Shown here: positions 35,532 through 46,953 of the stretch, one piece after another
How positions within the stretch are numbered: position 1 is the first letter of the stretch
How the letters are laid out: each line of letters begins with the position of its first letter
Source: Glandiceps talaboti
Lineage: Eukaryota; Hemichordata; Enteropneusta; Spengelidae
Assembly: GCF_964340395.1 (NCBI RefSeq)
Contig: NC_135568.1
Coordinates: forward strand, 11,079,776-11,143,775
Reading direction: 5' to 3'
DNA length: 64,000 nt
The notes under the pieces: model-generated
Seen by the model: only the letters and a program-made list of their open reading frames with translations
Database searches by the model: none
Told to the model about the DNA's origin: nothing
Position numbers and translations under genes: made by a program

Positions 35532-37642
35532 TCAGTTTCCTTTCTTATCACCAGAAGGTGTTTTTTGCACCTTCTCTTCTCGGCTTTCATGAGATCTCCA
35601 CAGACTACCTAGTTGATAAGTTAAAATTGCACCATTAAAGATGGCACTAAAGGCAGCTGTTGTTTTTGCTGTTTGAAGAAGTCCATTAGAAGTCAATGTC
35701 TCACCAGTTTTTGTTGCAATTTCACCACCCATATCTTTCATCATCTCCTTTCCTCCCTCGTCAGCTACTTGCTTTGTCACATCTTGTGCTGTATTCCTTA
35801 AAACTCCTTCAGCTGTATCTTTTGCTACATCAGTAGTCACCTGTTCTGCTGCAGCTTTGGTTGCTTGCTCTACTGTTTCAACGGTGACTTGTTTAGTTGT
35901 TTCAACGGTGACTTGTTTAGTTGTTTCAACGGTGACTTGTTTAGTTGTTTCAACAGTGACTTGTTTAGTTGTTTCTATGGTGACTTGTTCAGCTGTTTCC
36001 TTGGTGACTTGTTTAGCTGCATCTTTGGTGACTTGTTTAGCTGTTTCCTTGGTGACTTGTTTAGCTGCATCTTTGGTGACTTGTTTAGCTGTTTCCTTGG
36101 TGACTTGTTTAGCTGCATCTTTGGTGACTTGTTTAGCTGCATCTTTGGTGACTTGTTTAGCTGCATCTTTGGTGACTTGTTTAGCTGTTTCCTTGGTGAC
36201 TTGTTTAGCTGCATCTTTGGTGACTTGTTTAGCTGTTTCCTTGGTGACGTATTTAGCTGTTTCTTTGGTGACTTGTTTAGCTGCATCTTTGGTGACTTGT
36301 TTAGCTGCATCCTTGGTGACTTGTTTAGCTGTTTCCTTGGTGATGTGTTTAGCTGCATCTTTGGTGACTTGTTTAGCTGTTTCCTTGGTGACTTGTTTAG
36401 CTGCATCTTTGGTGACTTGTTTAGCTGCATCTTTGGTCACTTGTATAGCTGTTTCCTTGGTGACTTGTTTAGCTGTTTCCTTGGTGACTTGTTTAGCTGT
36501 TTCCTTGGTGACTTGTTTAGCTGCGTCTTTGGTGACTTGCTTAGCTGTTTCCTTGGTGACTTGTTTAGCTGCATCTTTGGTCACTTGTTTAGCTGCATCT
36601 TTGGTGACTTGTTTAGCTGCATCTTTGGTGATTTGTTTAGCTGTTTCCTTCGTCACTTGTTTAGCTGCATCTTTGGTGACTTGTTTAGCTGCATCTTTGG
36701 TGACTTGTTTAGCTGCATCTTTGGTGATTTGTTTAGCTGTTTCCTTCGTCACTTGTTTAGCTGTTTCTTTGGTCACTTGTTTAGCTGCATCCTTGGTGAC
36801 TTGTTTAGCTGCATCTTTGGTGACTTGTTTAGCTGCATCTTTGGTCACTTGTTTAGCTGTATCTTTGGTCACTTGTTTAGCTGTTTCCTTGGTGACTTGT
36901 TTAGCTGCATCTTTGGTGACTTGTTTAGCTGCATCTTTGGTCACTTGTTTAGCTGCATCTTTGGTGACTTGTTTAGCTGTTTCCTTGGTGACTTGTTTAG
37001 CTGCATCTTTGGTCACTTGTTTAGCTGCATCTTTGGTGACTTGTTTAGCTGCATCTTTGGTGACTTGTTTAGCTGTTTCTTTAGACATTTTCTTTAAAGC
37101 ACCTTTGGTTATCTGCTTGCCAGCTGTTCTAGCAGCTTGCCTTGATGCACCTTTGGTCACTTTCTGTAAAGCTTTACTGGTAGCTGGTTTAAGTGTAGAT
37201 TTAAAGGCTTGGTTGGCTGCAACTTTGTTGACTTTATTGACTCCACTTGTGTTGGTTGCTGGTAAAGCCATAACCCTTTCCACTGTACTATGAAATAGCT
37301 TAGCAACTGAGTTCTGTATGGTTGATAAATCACATGAAGGATCCACTGAAAATACAAGATGTATTTTGAAGTCCATCTTGTTCTGCGATGTATGAAATTT
37401 GGAATCAATATCACACAAAAAATGCCATAAACTCCACCTTAGATTCATAGATAACATTTTCTCATGGATTCCATCACTTTGCTCTTTGCTGTCGTATATG
37501 ATCCTGCAGCTATTCTTTTCACTTTGGCCAATTTCCAGTGATATCCTCCGGTGTTTGTCTGTGGAAACACTAGTCCCCGAAATTGAATTCAAAATTTTGA
37601 AGACTGCATTCAATAGATCAGCATGACGTCTATGCCAAGAAT
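35532..37642 (-). CDS. Octad-repeat protein coding exon 2 (terminal)
   Basis: Acceptor TTTTTTTTAG, joining in phase as G|AT. It encodes SWHRRHADLLNAVFKILNSI, module copy 2 (KNSCRIIYDSKEQSDG, LVFSVDPSCDLSTIQNSVA), the octad tract and the hydrophobic C-terminus, ending KKGN then TGA. 2,111 bases without interruption. Confidence 0.82.
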
Positions 37643-39598
37643 CTAAAAAAAACAAGAGTATTGGAGGGTATTATATAATGTTAAAGGGACACAAGTTTTA
37701 GGGTGTAAGGACAAAAAAGAATTGTTTCTGGTCGGCATGTGCATCATTTATTAAACATGCAACTGCCGGCGCCTGGGACCCTATTTTGCATATGACTGAC
37801 TGTATGTTTGGAGGTGGAGAACTTGTGATGACTCACTGGCAAATAATCCCCAAAATATAAACATTCCCTATATCTGGGTTTTCCACATGCAAATGCCACA
37901 TATTTGAATAATCATGAATGACACACAATCTAAGCAGCTGTTTGCAGGGGAATTTGTCTCATTTGGAAAGTTTTTTTCATTCTATGAAACAAACAGACTG
38001 ATTTTCAACTAATTTGTGTATCAAGTTACCATCCTACGACATTCACAAACAATTTGTACATGATACATGACCTGTGTGTTTCTCGGAGCACAGAAAAAAT
38101 GCTGAAAACAAGACCCAGAAGCTAGTGCTCTGTACAGCAGTTTCAATTTCCCGCATTTGCATAGATTAGCCATAATCCTCTTTATATAGGGCAGTTCTGT
38201 CTTTAAATACCCTCACGGCGGTCTTTTTTTTTTGTGTGTTTGCCACGTCTGTACAGTCTGCAGATCCGGGGGAAACATAAAGAATAACCCTTCCTCTTTC
38301 AGAGCAGAGCCAATCATGAACCAGCAAATGACATCTGCCCCACATACACACTTGCTCTAAAGTACTAAATAAAAAGAACTGTATAGTAACTGTCATAAAT
38401 AGTGACAGGTTTGTTGAGAGAAAAAACATTCCACTTTAATTCTATGACATAATTCTTTAAACATGTCAAAATGTCAAGCAAGGACATCTCATACGCAATT
38501 ATTCTAACAGTGAATTGTCATATCATACAAGGCAAACATTGAAATTAATACTGTATTGGCCAGTTTTATGTTTTATTTTTCAAGCAAGTATTTTCTCTTG
38601 AGTTAAAAAGCTGATGAACTCAACCTGTGCCACTTTCATGAAAATTACCCTTCTTATGATATTTCCTAGTATATGAAAAAGGAACCCACTCCTCCTCCAG
38701 TCAAAAACATTATTATAAATTTATATTGTAACCATTTCATTAAAAAGACAAAGTTCAATTGCTTATTTTATATCATATTCGAGTTGCCAACTTTTTGGGC
38801 TATTTTCAAAGGAGACTACATTAGATGTGTGTGCACCAGACGTGAATGAATTAAGGCCAAAACTAGATACTGTGATGGTATATAAATTAATAATAGAATT
38901 TTGAGAGCTTTTTAATCAGCTAGAGAGTTTATTGACAAGGTAATGTAACTTACATGTATGCCTAATAATTGTAGGATTAATTTTGATAAGGCTTAGATTT
39001 GTGTTCATTCTTAATTCAAGATTTTTTTAAAGTTTGCATGACAAAATCAGGAAACTCAGTTTTATGATTACAAGCTGTTTCATAGAAGAATATTTGTCTA
39101 ACCTGTGGTAGCCTGTTTTGCAGCATCCTTGGTTGTTCTCTCTGTTCCGTCATTAGTAGTTAACTCCGCCCCATCTTTGGTTGCTGGTTCTTTTTCATCG
39201 CTGGTTGTTTGCTTTGTCCCATCTTTGGTTGATCCTTTCCAATCTCCACTTGCTACATCTGTTTTGTCTCTTGAATCTTCTTTGTGTGAATCCTTAGTGA
39301 CTAATTGTGTTACATGTGTGGTGACTTGTCTAGCTATGTGTTCAAACAGGGAAGCTGTGTTACATATGACCGATGGATCAAGTCGAGGATCAATCGTAAT
39401 AACAAGTTGCCCTTTCAGTTCAGGCCTGAATTCACAGGTTAGATCACACACCGTAAATGGTTTTAGATAGTTTCCATCACTTTGGTGTTTACTGGTGTAT
39501 GTAATCTGGCAGGCATTCTGACCATTGTTGGCAAATTCAAGTGACCCATTCTGTCTGTTGTCCATGGAGAGATTGTCAGCTTTCTCAATATTTGTCAT
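35532..39598 (-). CDS. Novel two-module octad-repeat protein
   Basis: Two coding exons give about 868 residues. Residues 14-95 and about 180-290 are copies of one unrecognised module. Both share SLE, NxC/SC-xIxY-SK-QSDG, a K-xxI run, DP-xD-S-I-N and LF. The first copy is followed by loose octads (TKDGTKQT, TKDGAELT, TKDAAKQA). The second is followed by an Ala/Lys-rich linker and, at about 351-758, some 50 tandem octads KQVTKDAA/KQVTKETA, then KQVTVETT. The C-terminus decays into EQVTTDVAKDTAEG and has a hydrophobic stretch (TTAAFSAIFNGAILTYQLG, about 822-840) and a charged end. No signal peptide is seen. An octad of this composition should form a long charged amphipathic helix, in the style of LEA or apolipoprotein repeats; function unknown. 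The minus strand is coding because modules and splice phases lie there; plus-strand frames are shadows. Confidence 0.8.
35865..37085 (-). repeat. 24-bp coding minisatellite, ~50 units
   Basis: Unit GCATCTTTGGTGACTTGTTT plus AGCT on the plus strand. Asp (GCATCTTT) and Glu (GTTTCCTT) unit types alternate in long stretches as one Glu then three Asp, a 96-bp higher-order repeat. The last units (plus 35880-35960) are a homogenised TTGTTTCAACGGTGACTTG subtype. Confidence 0.95.
37643..39102 (-). other. Intron of the octad-repeat gene
   Basis: About 1.46 kb, AT-rich, with no coding exon seen on either strand. Confidence 0.7.
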
Positions 39599-39600
39599 AT
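39103..39600 (-). CDS. Octad-repeat protein coding exon 1
   Basis: Acceptor CGTCAG, then ATATG: the ATG is two bases into the exon. It encodes module copy 1 (GQNACQITYTSKHQSDGN, VITIDPRLDPSVICNTASLF), then HVTQLVTKDS and degenerate octads. The donor is CACAG|GTTAGA, leaving one base. The start could be internal if an unseen coding exon exists upstream. Confidence 0.78.
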
Positions 39601-39829
39601 CTGACGTAGTGTTGTAGATAGCTATAGATAACTCTGCTCAATTCAGTATGTCTCCTGTACAATACATGAAATAAAACCAATATCCATACATATTAGAATT
39701 AGAGGGTATAATATATGTAGTATGCACTATCATTGCACTTTTGACATTTGAAATATCTTATGAATGTAATCTCCAAATAATTTGGTACATATATTGACGA
39801 TAACAAAGCGCAAGCGCATTATGAAGCTT

Positions 39830-39965
39830 ATTTATTTATTTATTCATTTATTTATTTATTTATTTCTAAGGATGATCTACAGGACTAGTCCCATTAACCG
39901 GCTCAAACAATAAAATTGTACAAAACAAACACCACAATCCTAAAATAAACACAATGTATCATATT
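39830..39965 (-). mobile_element. Possible LINE 3' tail
   Basis: On the minus strand, a short segment ending GGGACTAGTCCTGTAGATCA runs into repeated AAAT units, resembling a 5'-truncated non-LTR element tail. Confidence 0.3.
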
Positions 39966-41607
39966 ATAATATTAATACTTAAACTCATCAACTGAGAAAA
40001 AGGTCAAAGTATGTTAATTTGACGATCCTACTTCTGTTTATTTAGCTTACTGAAGTCAAAATAAGCAGAAGAAGTCTGAATTTTCTTTGGCTTTCTGAGT
40101 ATTTATAGGTAATTTGAGACTGGGGGCGAGGAATTTTCTTTGTTTCTGTTTATTTGGCTGATTTTGAAGTTGGAGTAAGCAGATATCATGAGAGTTTTCA
40201 TTCGTTCTGATTATTTCCGGCAGACTGATAGCAGTAGCCTTTCTTTCTGTTCATTTGATACATTTTGGAGAGTCAACTCTCAGTGACTTGTTTATCTAAC
40301 CATTGTTTATTCTTTTGTTTGAATTTGTCTGAGAATAAGCACAGCCCAGGTGTCACTTCTACTAGACTTACAGATACTGTACATATATATATATATATAT
40401 ATTTGGTAGCAAAAGTCTGAGACCATATACTTTACATATTAAAACTTGACAACTTTTAATATCATTTGAACATATCTGAATTTTTGAAGTTTGCAAGGTA
40501 AGAAAGGCCACCCTTGTCTTTCCTGTAAATAAATGGAGAAAACGAAAATTCGGACTTAGACAGAAAGAATGACAATTCAGACTATTTCTGCTTATTCCAA
40601 TGCAAAAATAACCCCAATAAAAAGAAAGAAAAACCACCCCATCTCTTCAAAATATAAACCCAAATAAACATAATGAAAAAGGAAAACCTGAATTCTGACA
40701 TTGATTCTGTCCTTTATTACACATAATAAAAGAAAGAAAAAAGACAAAGAAAGAAAGAATTCTCGGTCCCTAATTAACCACAGCAGTGTTATTATAAAAC
40801 TTCTTACAAATGACAATATATCATCATTGTGTCACAACAATGTAAAATAGATCTCCTATCTTTAACAATTCCCAATTTCAAACTCAATTGGTATTCATTT
40901 TGCAAAACAATATAGCAGAACGTATGTGAATATTTCCTGATAACTGTTTGACAGACTTACAGTTCACCCACAAACCGGTCAAATCTAACTTAGTAAACAT
41001 AGAAATGTTAATCATTAACTCTTACTTGTAATGATACCAGTGGTTCTACCCTTGCCCAACACCTCAAATATACATATATATATATATATTGCCTTTTCTC
41101 ACCTGACTTATAGTATTTATTTAATCATATTTGTCCATTTTATTATCAAAATCATCCTTCTTTACCAGGAGTGTATTAAAGGATCAATATTACATATTTA
41201 TATTTTCACTATGTATGTTTTACTTTTAAAGTAAACAAAGTATGCTGTCAAAAATAATCTTGTTGATTGAGGTTGCTACTTCTGTATTTAGACTGTTTAT
41301 CATCCAATAAACAAATTGACATGCATCACATGTCTAAATTTAGCCTAGTCCACAGACAAAGAACGATACGCCCCAAAAAAGATCAATAGACTAGTCAATA
41401 TTATGGGTTTTTTTATATTAGGCTATGAATTCTCTTGGATAATCTGGAAATAAATAATATTCAATTTAGTTGATTCACAATTTTGCAACCTATAACTTGA
41501 TTGTACATATTGACAAAATCATCACTGGAATGATTACACATGCAAGCACACATATATTTACTTGTTAGTTTTGCACTGTTATTTATCAGTCCTAGCAGCT
41601 GTTTCTC

Positions 41608-41611
<4 letters not shown>

Positions 41612-41674
<63 letters not shown>

Positions 41675-41735
41675 GCACACACACATACACACACGGACAC
41701 ATACACACGCATACGCGCACACATACATACACACA
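41612..41735. repeat. AC microsatellite
   Basis: About 30 uninterrupted CA units followed by an interrupted ACACATAC region. Confidence 0.97.
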
Positions 41736-41814
41736 TACATCTTATAACAATATTGAAAATCATGAATACAGTTGTAAGTTTAATGAGATTAAGTAAATTT
41801 TACATAAGTTTGAT

Positions 41815-42800
41815 GAGATTTAATAGTTACTCTTTCTATAGATTTTTATTGGGCGTCTCTAAGAGAACTCCAGTTAATGGTACATATAGGGGAATAAGGT
41901 GTTACCCTATCAAATTCGTATTGGTATAGATTAGTTGTTAGTGAAGATTATTTATTAAAGTCATCATACTTATCTTCCATGCGTTATTCAAATTGGGGAA
42001 ACTACATAACAGATTTAATTAATAAATATAGTGAGAGCGATATGGTCTTGTATTTGCAATTTTAACTCTACCCTAGATATAATTCAGGACAACCTGTGTA
42101 AAGAGTTTTATAATTAAGTCTTACCACGTACACTACCAGCCTGTGGTTTTAATACTAAGATAGATGCACACTAAATCTATTGTGAAATGTGGTGGCTAGA
42201 TTACACAAGTGGGTGATAGCGGTTCATTTGTTGTGTGATTCTAATCACCCTGTGATTAGATAGTGTAAACATTGGAAGTCCTAAAACAACACTGCAAGTT
42301 TATGAACCTCAAATAAACTAGTTTTCAGAGACGCCTCCCTACTGAGATTATAATTAAACCAACATCCATTCAATAGTTTATCACTAGCACTGTTGTATCA
42401 ACATGTTGTGACAATAGTTTTACTTTGTGTCTATCTTCACTCTGAAACTTCAACAACCATAATGATGTAACTATCTAATAGTGATATTACAAGAAATAGT
42501 AGTGATAAAAATAAACTAAGAACACACAGAACTTTTAAGTCAGTTTATGAACTAAACAGTTATCTTAATATTAAGACTGACAATCCTAATTGCCACACAC
42601 TTTAATACAAAATTTAGAATTTCTGATTTTCATTTACAAATAGAGTTGGGTGGAAGATTTTGCAAGTCTTGTCCTAAGATGAATACCATTTTCTTATTGA
42701 TTGCCCACAACATTATGAGAGCGAGGTATCACTGACATATTACTCATTTTCAAGTAAAGAAAAGTTTTTATATATTATTAGTTCAACTTCTGCTTGCGTA
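41815..42800 (+). pseudogene. LINE ORF2 C-terminal fossil, split by a MITE
   Basis: In shifting plus-strand frames I read, in order, FYRFLLGVSKRTPVNGTY, WYRLVVSEDYLLKSS, MRYSNWGNYITDLI, then (after the family B MITE at 42190-42437) NKLRTHRTFKSVYELNSYL, KFRISDFHLQIELGGRFCKS and DEYHFLIDCPQHYES. This order (FLGV-K-TP, W-RL, NW, LR-YR-FK, LRIE-GR, C-C, DE-HFL-CP-Y) is the C-terminal part of non-LTR retrotransposon reverse transcriptases after the catalytic domain. Several frameshifts and stops show it is dead. Confidence 0.75.
42190..42437 (-). mobile_element. MITE family B, inserted in a LINE fossil
   Basis: Reverse-complement match to the copy at 54801, including CACTTGTGTAATCTA and AGATAGACACAAAGTAAAAC. 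It interrupts the reading of the LINE remnant at 41815-42800. Confidence 0.75.
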
Positions 42801-43006
42801 ATTCCTTTCTGACACATGTAAATCATTACAGATCTCTCTCCAGTAGTTATTTTATTGGTGATATTTTGTGACATTGACATTTCCGCATGCTGTAAGTAAT
42901 ATAGCAATGTTTAACAACTACCAAAAAGCACATGACTAGACATTGAATAGTAATATGAATTTTATGAATACAAACATTGATTTTTTAGCATGAAAATACA
43001 AGTTAC
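42801..43006. other. Intronic, nothing recognised
   Basis: AT-rich sequence between the LINE fossil and family A copy 3, possibly the LINE 3' UTR. Confidence 0.3.
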
Positions 43007-43228
43007 AGTGAAGTAAAGCACTTTCTCTGTGTGCTACACTTGTTTATAGCATTTATATCAAGTGTGAAAGTATACTGTTTCAATTGGTTTATTTACAAGC
43101 CTAGCATGTGGCTTTTATAATGTGGTCAATTAGCAAATGAAAAAATATACTTTTACACTCTTTCTTGATATAAATGCTATAAACAAATATAGCACATAGA
43201 GAAATTAAAGTGCTTTACTTCAGTGTAA
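43007..43228. mobile_element. Palindromic MITE family A, copy 3
   Basis: About 220 bp running from TGAAGTAAAGCACTTTCTCT to its inverted match AGTGCTTTACTTCAGTG. Lies in the first intron of the octad-repeat gene. Confidence 0.8.
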
Positions 43229-43685
43229 TGGTTGTAACAATTTTCGGAATTCAAATGTACCGATGAGCACTGTAAATTTATAAATTTATACAAATGTGAT
43301 TTTATGCATGAAAATGTGTTTTATTAAATATTGCAACACATATATGCCCTGATAAGAGTCACTATTATCTACACATGTCCTCGTATAGGTGTTACATTGC
43401 AGTATTTGTACTTCGGTTAGTACGCCATGGCCATATGGTACTTGTATGTAAAAATCGCACACCCTCTGAGTTCGAGTCTCATCAGTCCCCGTCTAGCGTC
43501 TCACTCTCACTGTCTCAGTCTATGATACTACATTGGTACAATGGTAGTCCTGCTTGTTGCTTGTGTACGGACGCATGATACAGTAGCAGAAGCGAGTAAC
43601 AATGTCAGAATCGAGTCCCGATTTTATTTAATACTCTGTCTGCAGGCAGTAGTTAAGTCTGTGGTTTAGAAAATTAGTGACTTAC

Positions 43686-43770
43686 CTGAAAATATCGACT
43701 GTACATGTGAAAATACTGTTCATCAGTGGAGCAGCTCACGCATATATAGATAGTTACGCCTATAAATTTC
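43686..43770 (-). promoter_or_regulatory. Probable 5' UTR exon of the octad-repeat gene
   Basis: On the minus strand a strong donor (TTTTCAG|GTAAGT) at 43685 is preceded by short upstream ATG frames. CCAATCA and TATAAAT-like words lie 40-100 bases further upstream (about 43760-43800). It would splice to the acceptor at 39600. No transcript evidence. Confidence 0.35.
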
Positions 43771-44084
43771 GATTTATATTATAATATATTGTGATTGGAT
43801 TGTATTTTTACTCGGGGCGGATTCCAGGTATTGCGACGTGATCAGATATTCCAAGAATTCAAAGCAAAAGCTACATGAAGTTTAAGTGAGCGTGTCCACG
43901 TCCTTCATGGAGATCGTCTGCTCATCCCAGATATGGGTGTATTTTTGAGCGCCAAAATACCCTGATGAAAATTGTATTTTCGACGAGAAAATAAGTGTAT
44001 GTTATCTCGATATAATTATGTAGCCTGAAGTGGCATAGAGAATGGAATACAACTGTTGAGGGCGGCATTGATTCACCAGGGCTA

Positions 44085-44500
44085 GGGGCGCATATATTCG
44101 ATCATTCGAAACATGATTGTGATTAATCTGACGTCATTTCTCGAAATGAGGTTGTAAACAAAACGTTCAATCACAATCATGATTACTTACATGTAAACAT
44201 TTTAAAAAGGTTTCGTACATTTCCTATAAATGAAATGATTTTACATCGTCAAAATTATTATACTGATAACAAAATACCAATCTGACCGAACACAATTTAT
44301 TTACATATAAATGTTTTTCGTCACGGGCGCGCAATCCCCCATATGATTACGTTGTCCGCCATCTTGTAATCACGGCAATCATGGTTTGGGGCATGATTAC
44401 TATGATTACCAATCATGATTGTGATTGGTATTTATCAAACGCAAAATCATGATTGTGATTGATAAATCATAATCATGATTGTGCAAATCGAACGCGCCCC
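44085..44500. mobile_element. DNA transposon (MITE) with GGGGCGC tips
   Basis: 416 bp. Left tip GGGGCGCATATATTCGAT; the inverse of the right tip reads GGGGCGCGTTCGATTT. CATGATTGTGATT words repeat inside in both orientations. No transposase. Confidence 0.65.
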
Positions 44501-44516
44501 AGAGCAGTGTACCGAA

Positions 44517-44717
44517 ATGGCCCAGCTATTTCGTTCATTTGTTTTCACTGTCATAATATTAATAATTATTATAAGTACATGTACAATCTTACTGCTCGAG
44601 GTAATTTTTCCGGTAATAACGGAGAGCCGAAAAACGAAAAACAAATGGACAGTTTATACCCAAGAAGCACAGTACTTGTTAGTTTGGGTTGAGCAAAAAA
44701 CAAAAGCCTGCATATAA
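44517..44717 (+). CDS. Candidate small single-pass membrane protein
   Basis: 66 codons from an ATG in good context (CCGAAATGG). Residues 8-29 form a strong transmembrane helix (FVFTVIILIIIISTCTILLL), followed by a basic turn (ESRKTKNKW) and a short tail. A GTAATT donor within the frame at about 44600 means it could instead be the first exon of a longer gene, such as a type II enzyme anchor. No homologue recognised; it directly abuts a MITE. Confidence 0.25.
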   Translation: MAQLFRSFVFTVIILIIIISTCTILLLEVIFPVITESRKTKNKWTVYTQEAQYLLVWVEQKTKACI

Positions 44718-46686
44718 TTCACCAGAGAGGGCGGTAATCATTTCTTTGAATCTATAACAAAGTTGAGACTTGAGATTTTTTTTTAATTTTGGTTTTACTT
44801 GTTATCATGCTCTGACTTTCAATGTAAAGTTTGACCACTAGGAGTGCTGTTCACTCAACCAAGTTCACTGATTGCATAGACCTACTCTGTGTACGAAGAA
44901 ACCATTCACATCAGCTGTCGCACACACACACACACACTGCAGACAAGACTCCAGACAAATTATTTTTTTTTTAATTCAAGAGAATATATTTCATCAGTTT
45001 CTTTTTGTTTTCGTGAAATTTACAAACTTCAAAAGAAATGTGAAATATTTGGGGATAGTGTACAACAATGGGTCAAAAAAAGACAAGACTTTAAAATATC
45101 TACATAATTATGAAGCTGTGCTTGTTTCATAATGTTTTACATCTCTCAAACCACGAGCAAAAAATCAGCATCTTAAACAAATGCAATAAATAGTGTATGT
45201 ACAAAAAAAACAACAAATAAATGTATTATTTAGGCATGTTCCAGAAATTGTGCACAATTTTTGGTTTAACTATAAAGTTACCATGTCATGAAAGCCTCAT
45301 CTGTATAAATTAATATTCATGATAAGTTGGACCAATGGGCACACACTTAATCTGCATAAATAAATATTCATGATCAGATTGACCAATGAGCGTACTGGCT
45401 GCAGTTATGCATATGGAAGTTGTGTTGTAAGATCCAATTGAAGGCCTTGGTGCAGTGAAGCAAACTATTTTTTCGAAGGAACGATAAACTATTCAGATTT
45501 CTAATTAATCATGCAATTTCACAATATGGAAATATTTTGTGATATTTGGACATTTTCATATAAAATGTATCTTCTGATAACAGAAGTGTCAGTAGATGAA
45601 GAGTAAATGTGGTAATACCTAGCCACTGTTGATAACACACTGCAGTACCATACTATAATGAACAGACATGTCAAAAACATAAACCAGACTAAACATATAT
45701 TCAGATTCACATTATGAATCACAATCTGATTCAGAATATTATTATGATTAAGAATCTGATTCAGAATATTATTTATATTCAGAATCACATTTGTTCAAAA
45801 TTGTGTTATGATTCAGGTTCAATTCAGTGCAAAACTTGTACAGTAAGTTTTCAACCATGGCGATGCTTTGTGATGGTAAATATGCAAACCCCATATTTAG
45901 AAAATATTTTAATGTTTCTAAAATCTAGGTATGATAACCTTTGGTGTACATAAATCACTACCTGTCAATCATTCAGAGCCCCCCCTAACCAACTGTTTCA
46001 TTATAATATGGCTGCAGTGCATATGATAAAGTCACAAATATCTGTGGAGTATGACAAAAATGGAACTACTACTAGCTAGACAACTTTTGATGTTAACAAA
46101 CAGCGGTAAAAATACCAGACGCACTACAGTGCAAGAATTTCAAATTTTTCCAAAAGGCAATAAATTATCTTACAATTCAAAAATTGCTGATATGGAAAAC
46201 ATCAGCACACTAGGGAGCCCTTTGCCCACATTTGTTAATATTTTGTCTTAAGTTTGATTAATTCCACAGGAACTGTAGCTATAAGCTAACTTTGTTGGTG
46301 AAATTCCAAAATATGAGCAACTTTTAATATACGATAAAATCAAACACTTCTCACTTCAATTTAGTCTGTAAGGTACATGTCAGTATCAAGCTGTGCCTTC
46401 GCTGGCATTATCCAAGTAGATTTGACTCTACTGAGCTGTCCAATATCCTGCACAGTGCAACCAGATTTGGTTGCAGCCAATCAAATATCATTATGATGTA
46501 AAAGATTTTATCAAGTATGAACAAATAACAAGTACCGGGTATCGCCATAACAACACAGTCATTCTTATCACCAGAAGCAGAAACTATTCTGAATGTTATA
46601 TTTTAATCTACATTACAACTTCTTTTTGAAATTGTAATCATAAGTTTAAATCTGTTGGTCTTGCAGGCACAAACCCATGACGTAGT
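44718..46686. other. Intergenic, no gene seen
   Basis: AT-rich DNA with short CA runs (44920), a family E-like GACCACTAGGAGTGCTGTTC piece at about 44832, and ATTCATGAT repeats near 45320-45380. No exon supported. Confidence 0.5.
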
Positions 46687-46796
46687 ACAGATGTGAGTGA
46701 TAGCTGATAGTGTGGCACGAACGTTGTATCTTACAGACAAGTAATAACAGATGCGAGTGATAGCGTGGCACTAACGTCGTATCTTACAGACCAACA
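46687..46796. repeat. 60-bp tandem duplication
   Basis: ACAGATGTGAGTGATAGC and GTATCTTACAGACAA blocks repeat 60 bp apart. Confidence 0.85.
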
Positions 46797-46953
46797 TCAA
46801 CAAGAAAAGGTAACCTATATTGTTGTAGCTGATACTTATAATTTGTGAAATTGTTATGGAAGCAGGCACTTTGTTCAAAAGATTTTCAAAATTGTGCAAA
46901 AAAGTATGATAAGAAAGATGGAGACTATTATAAATGACTGTTGACACAATCAG

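Noticed and set aside
35857-37293. Long plus-strand open frames across the octad tract (478 and 410 residues)
   Set aside because: A 24-bp repeat lacking stop codons stays open in several frames. The flanking modules, splice phases and terminal stop are only consistent on the minus strand.
43375-43660. tRNA-like words (GAGTTCGAGTCTC, AATCGAGTCCCG)
   Set aside because: B-box-like matches without a foldable tRNA or a convincing A box at the right distance; perhaps SINE debris.
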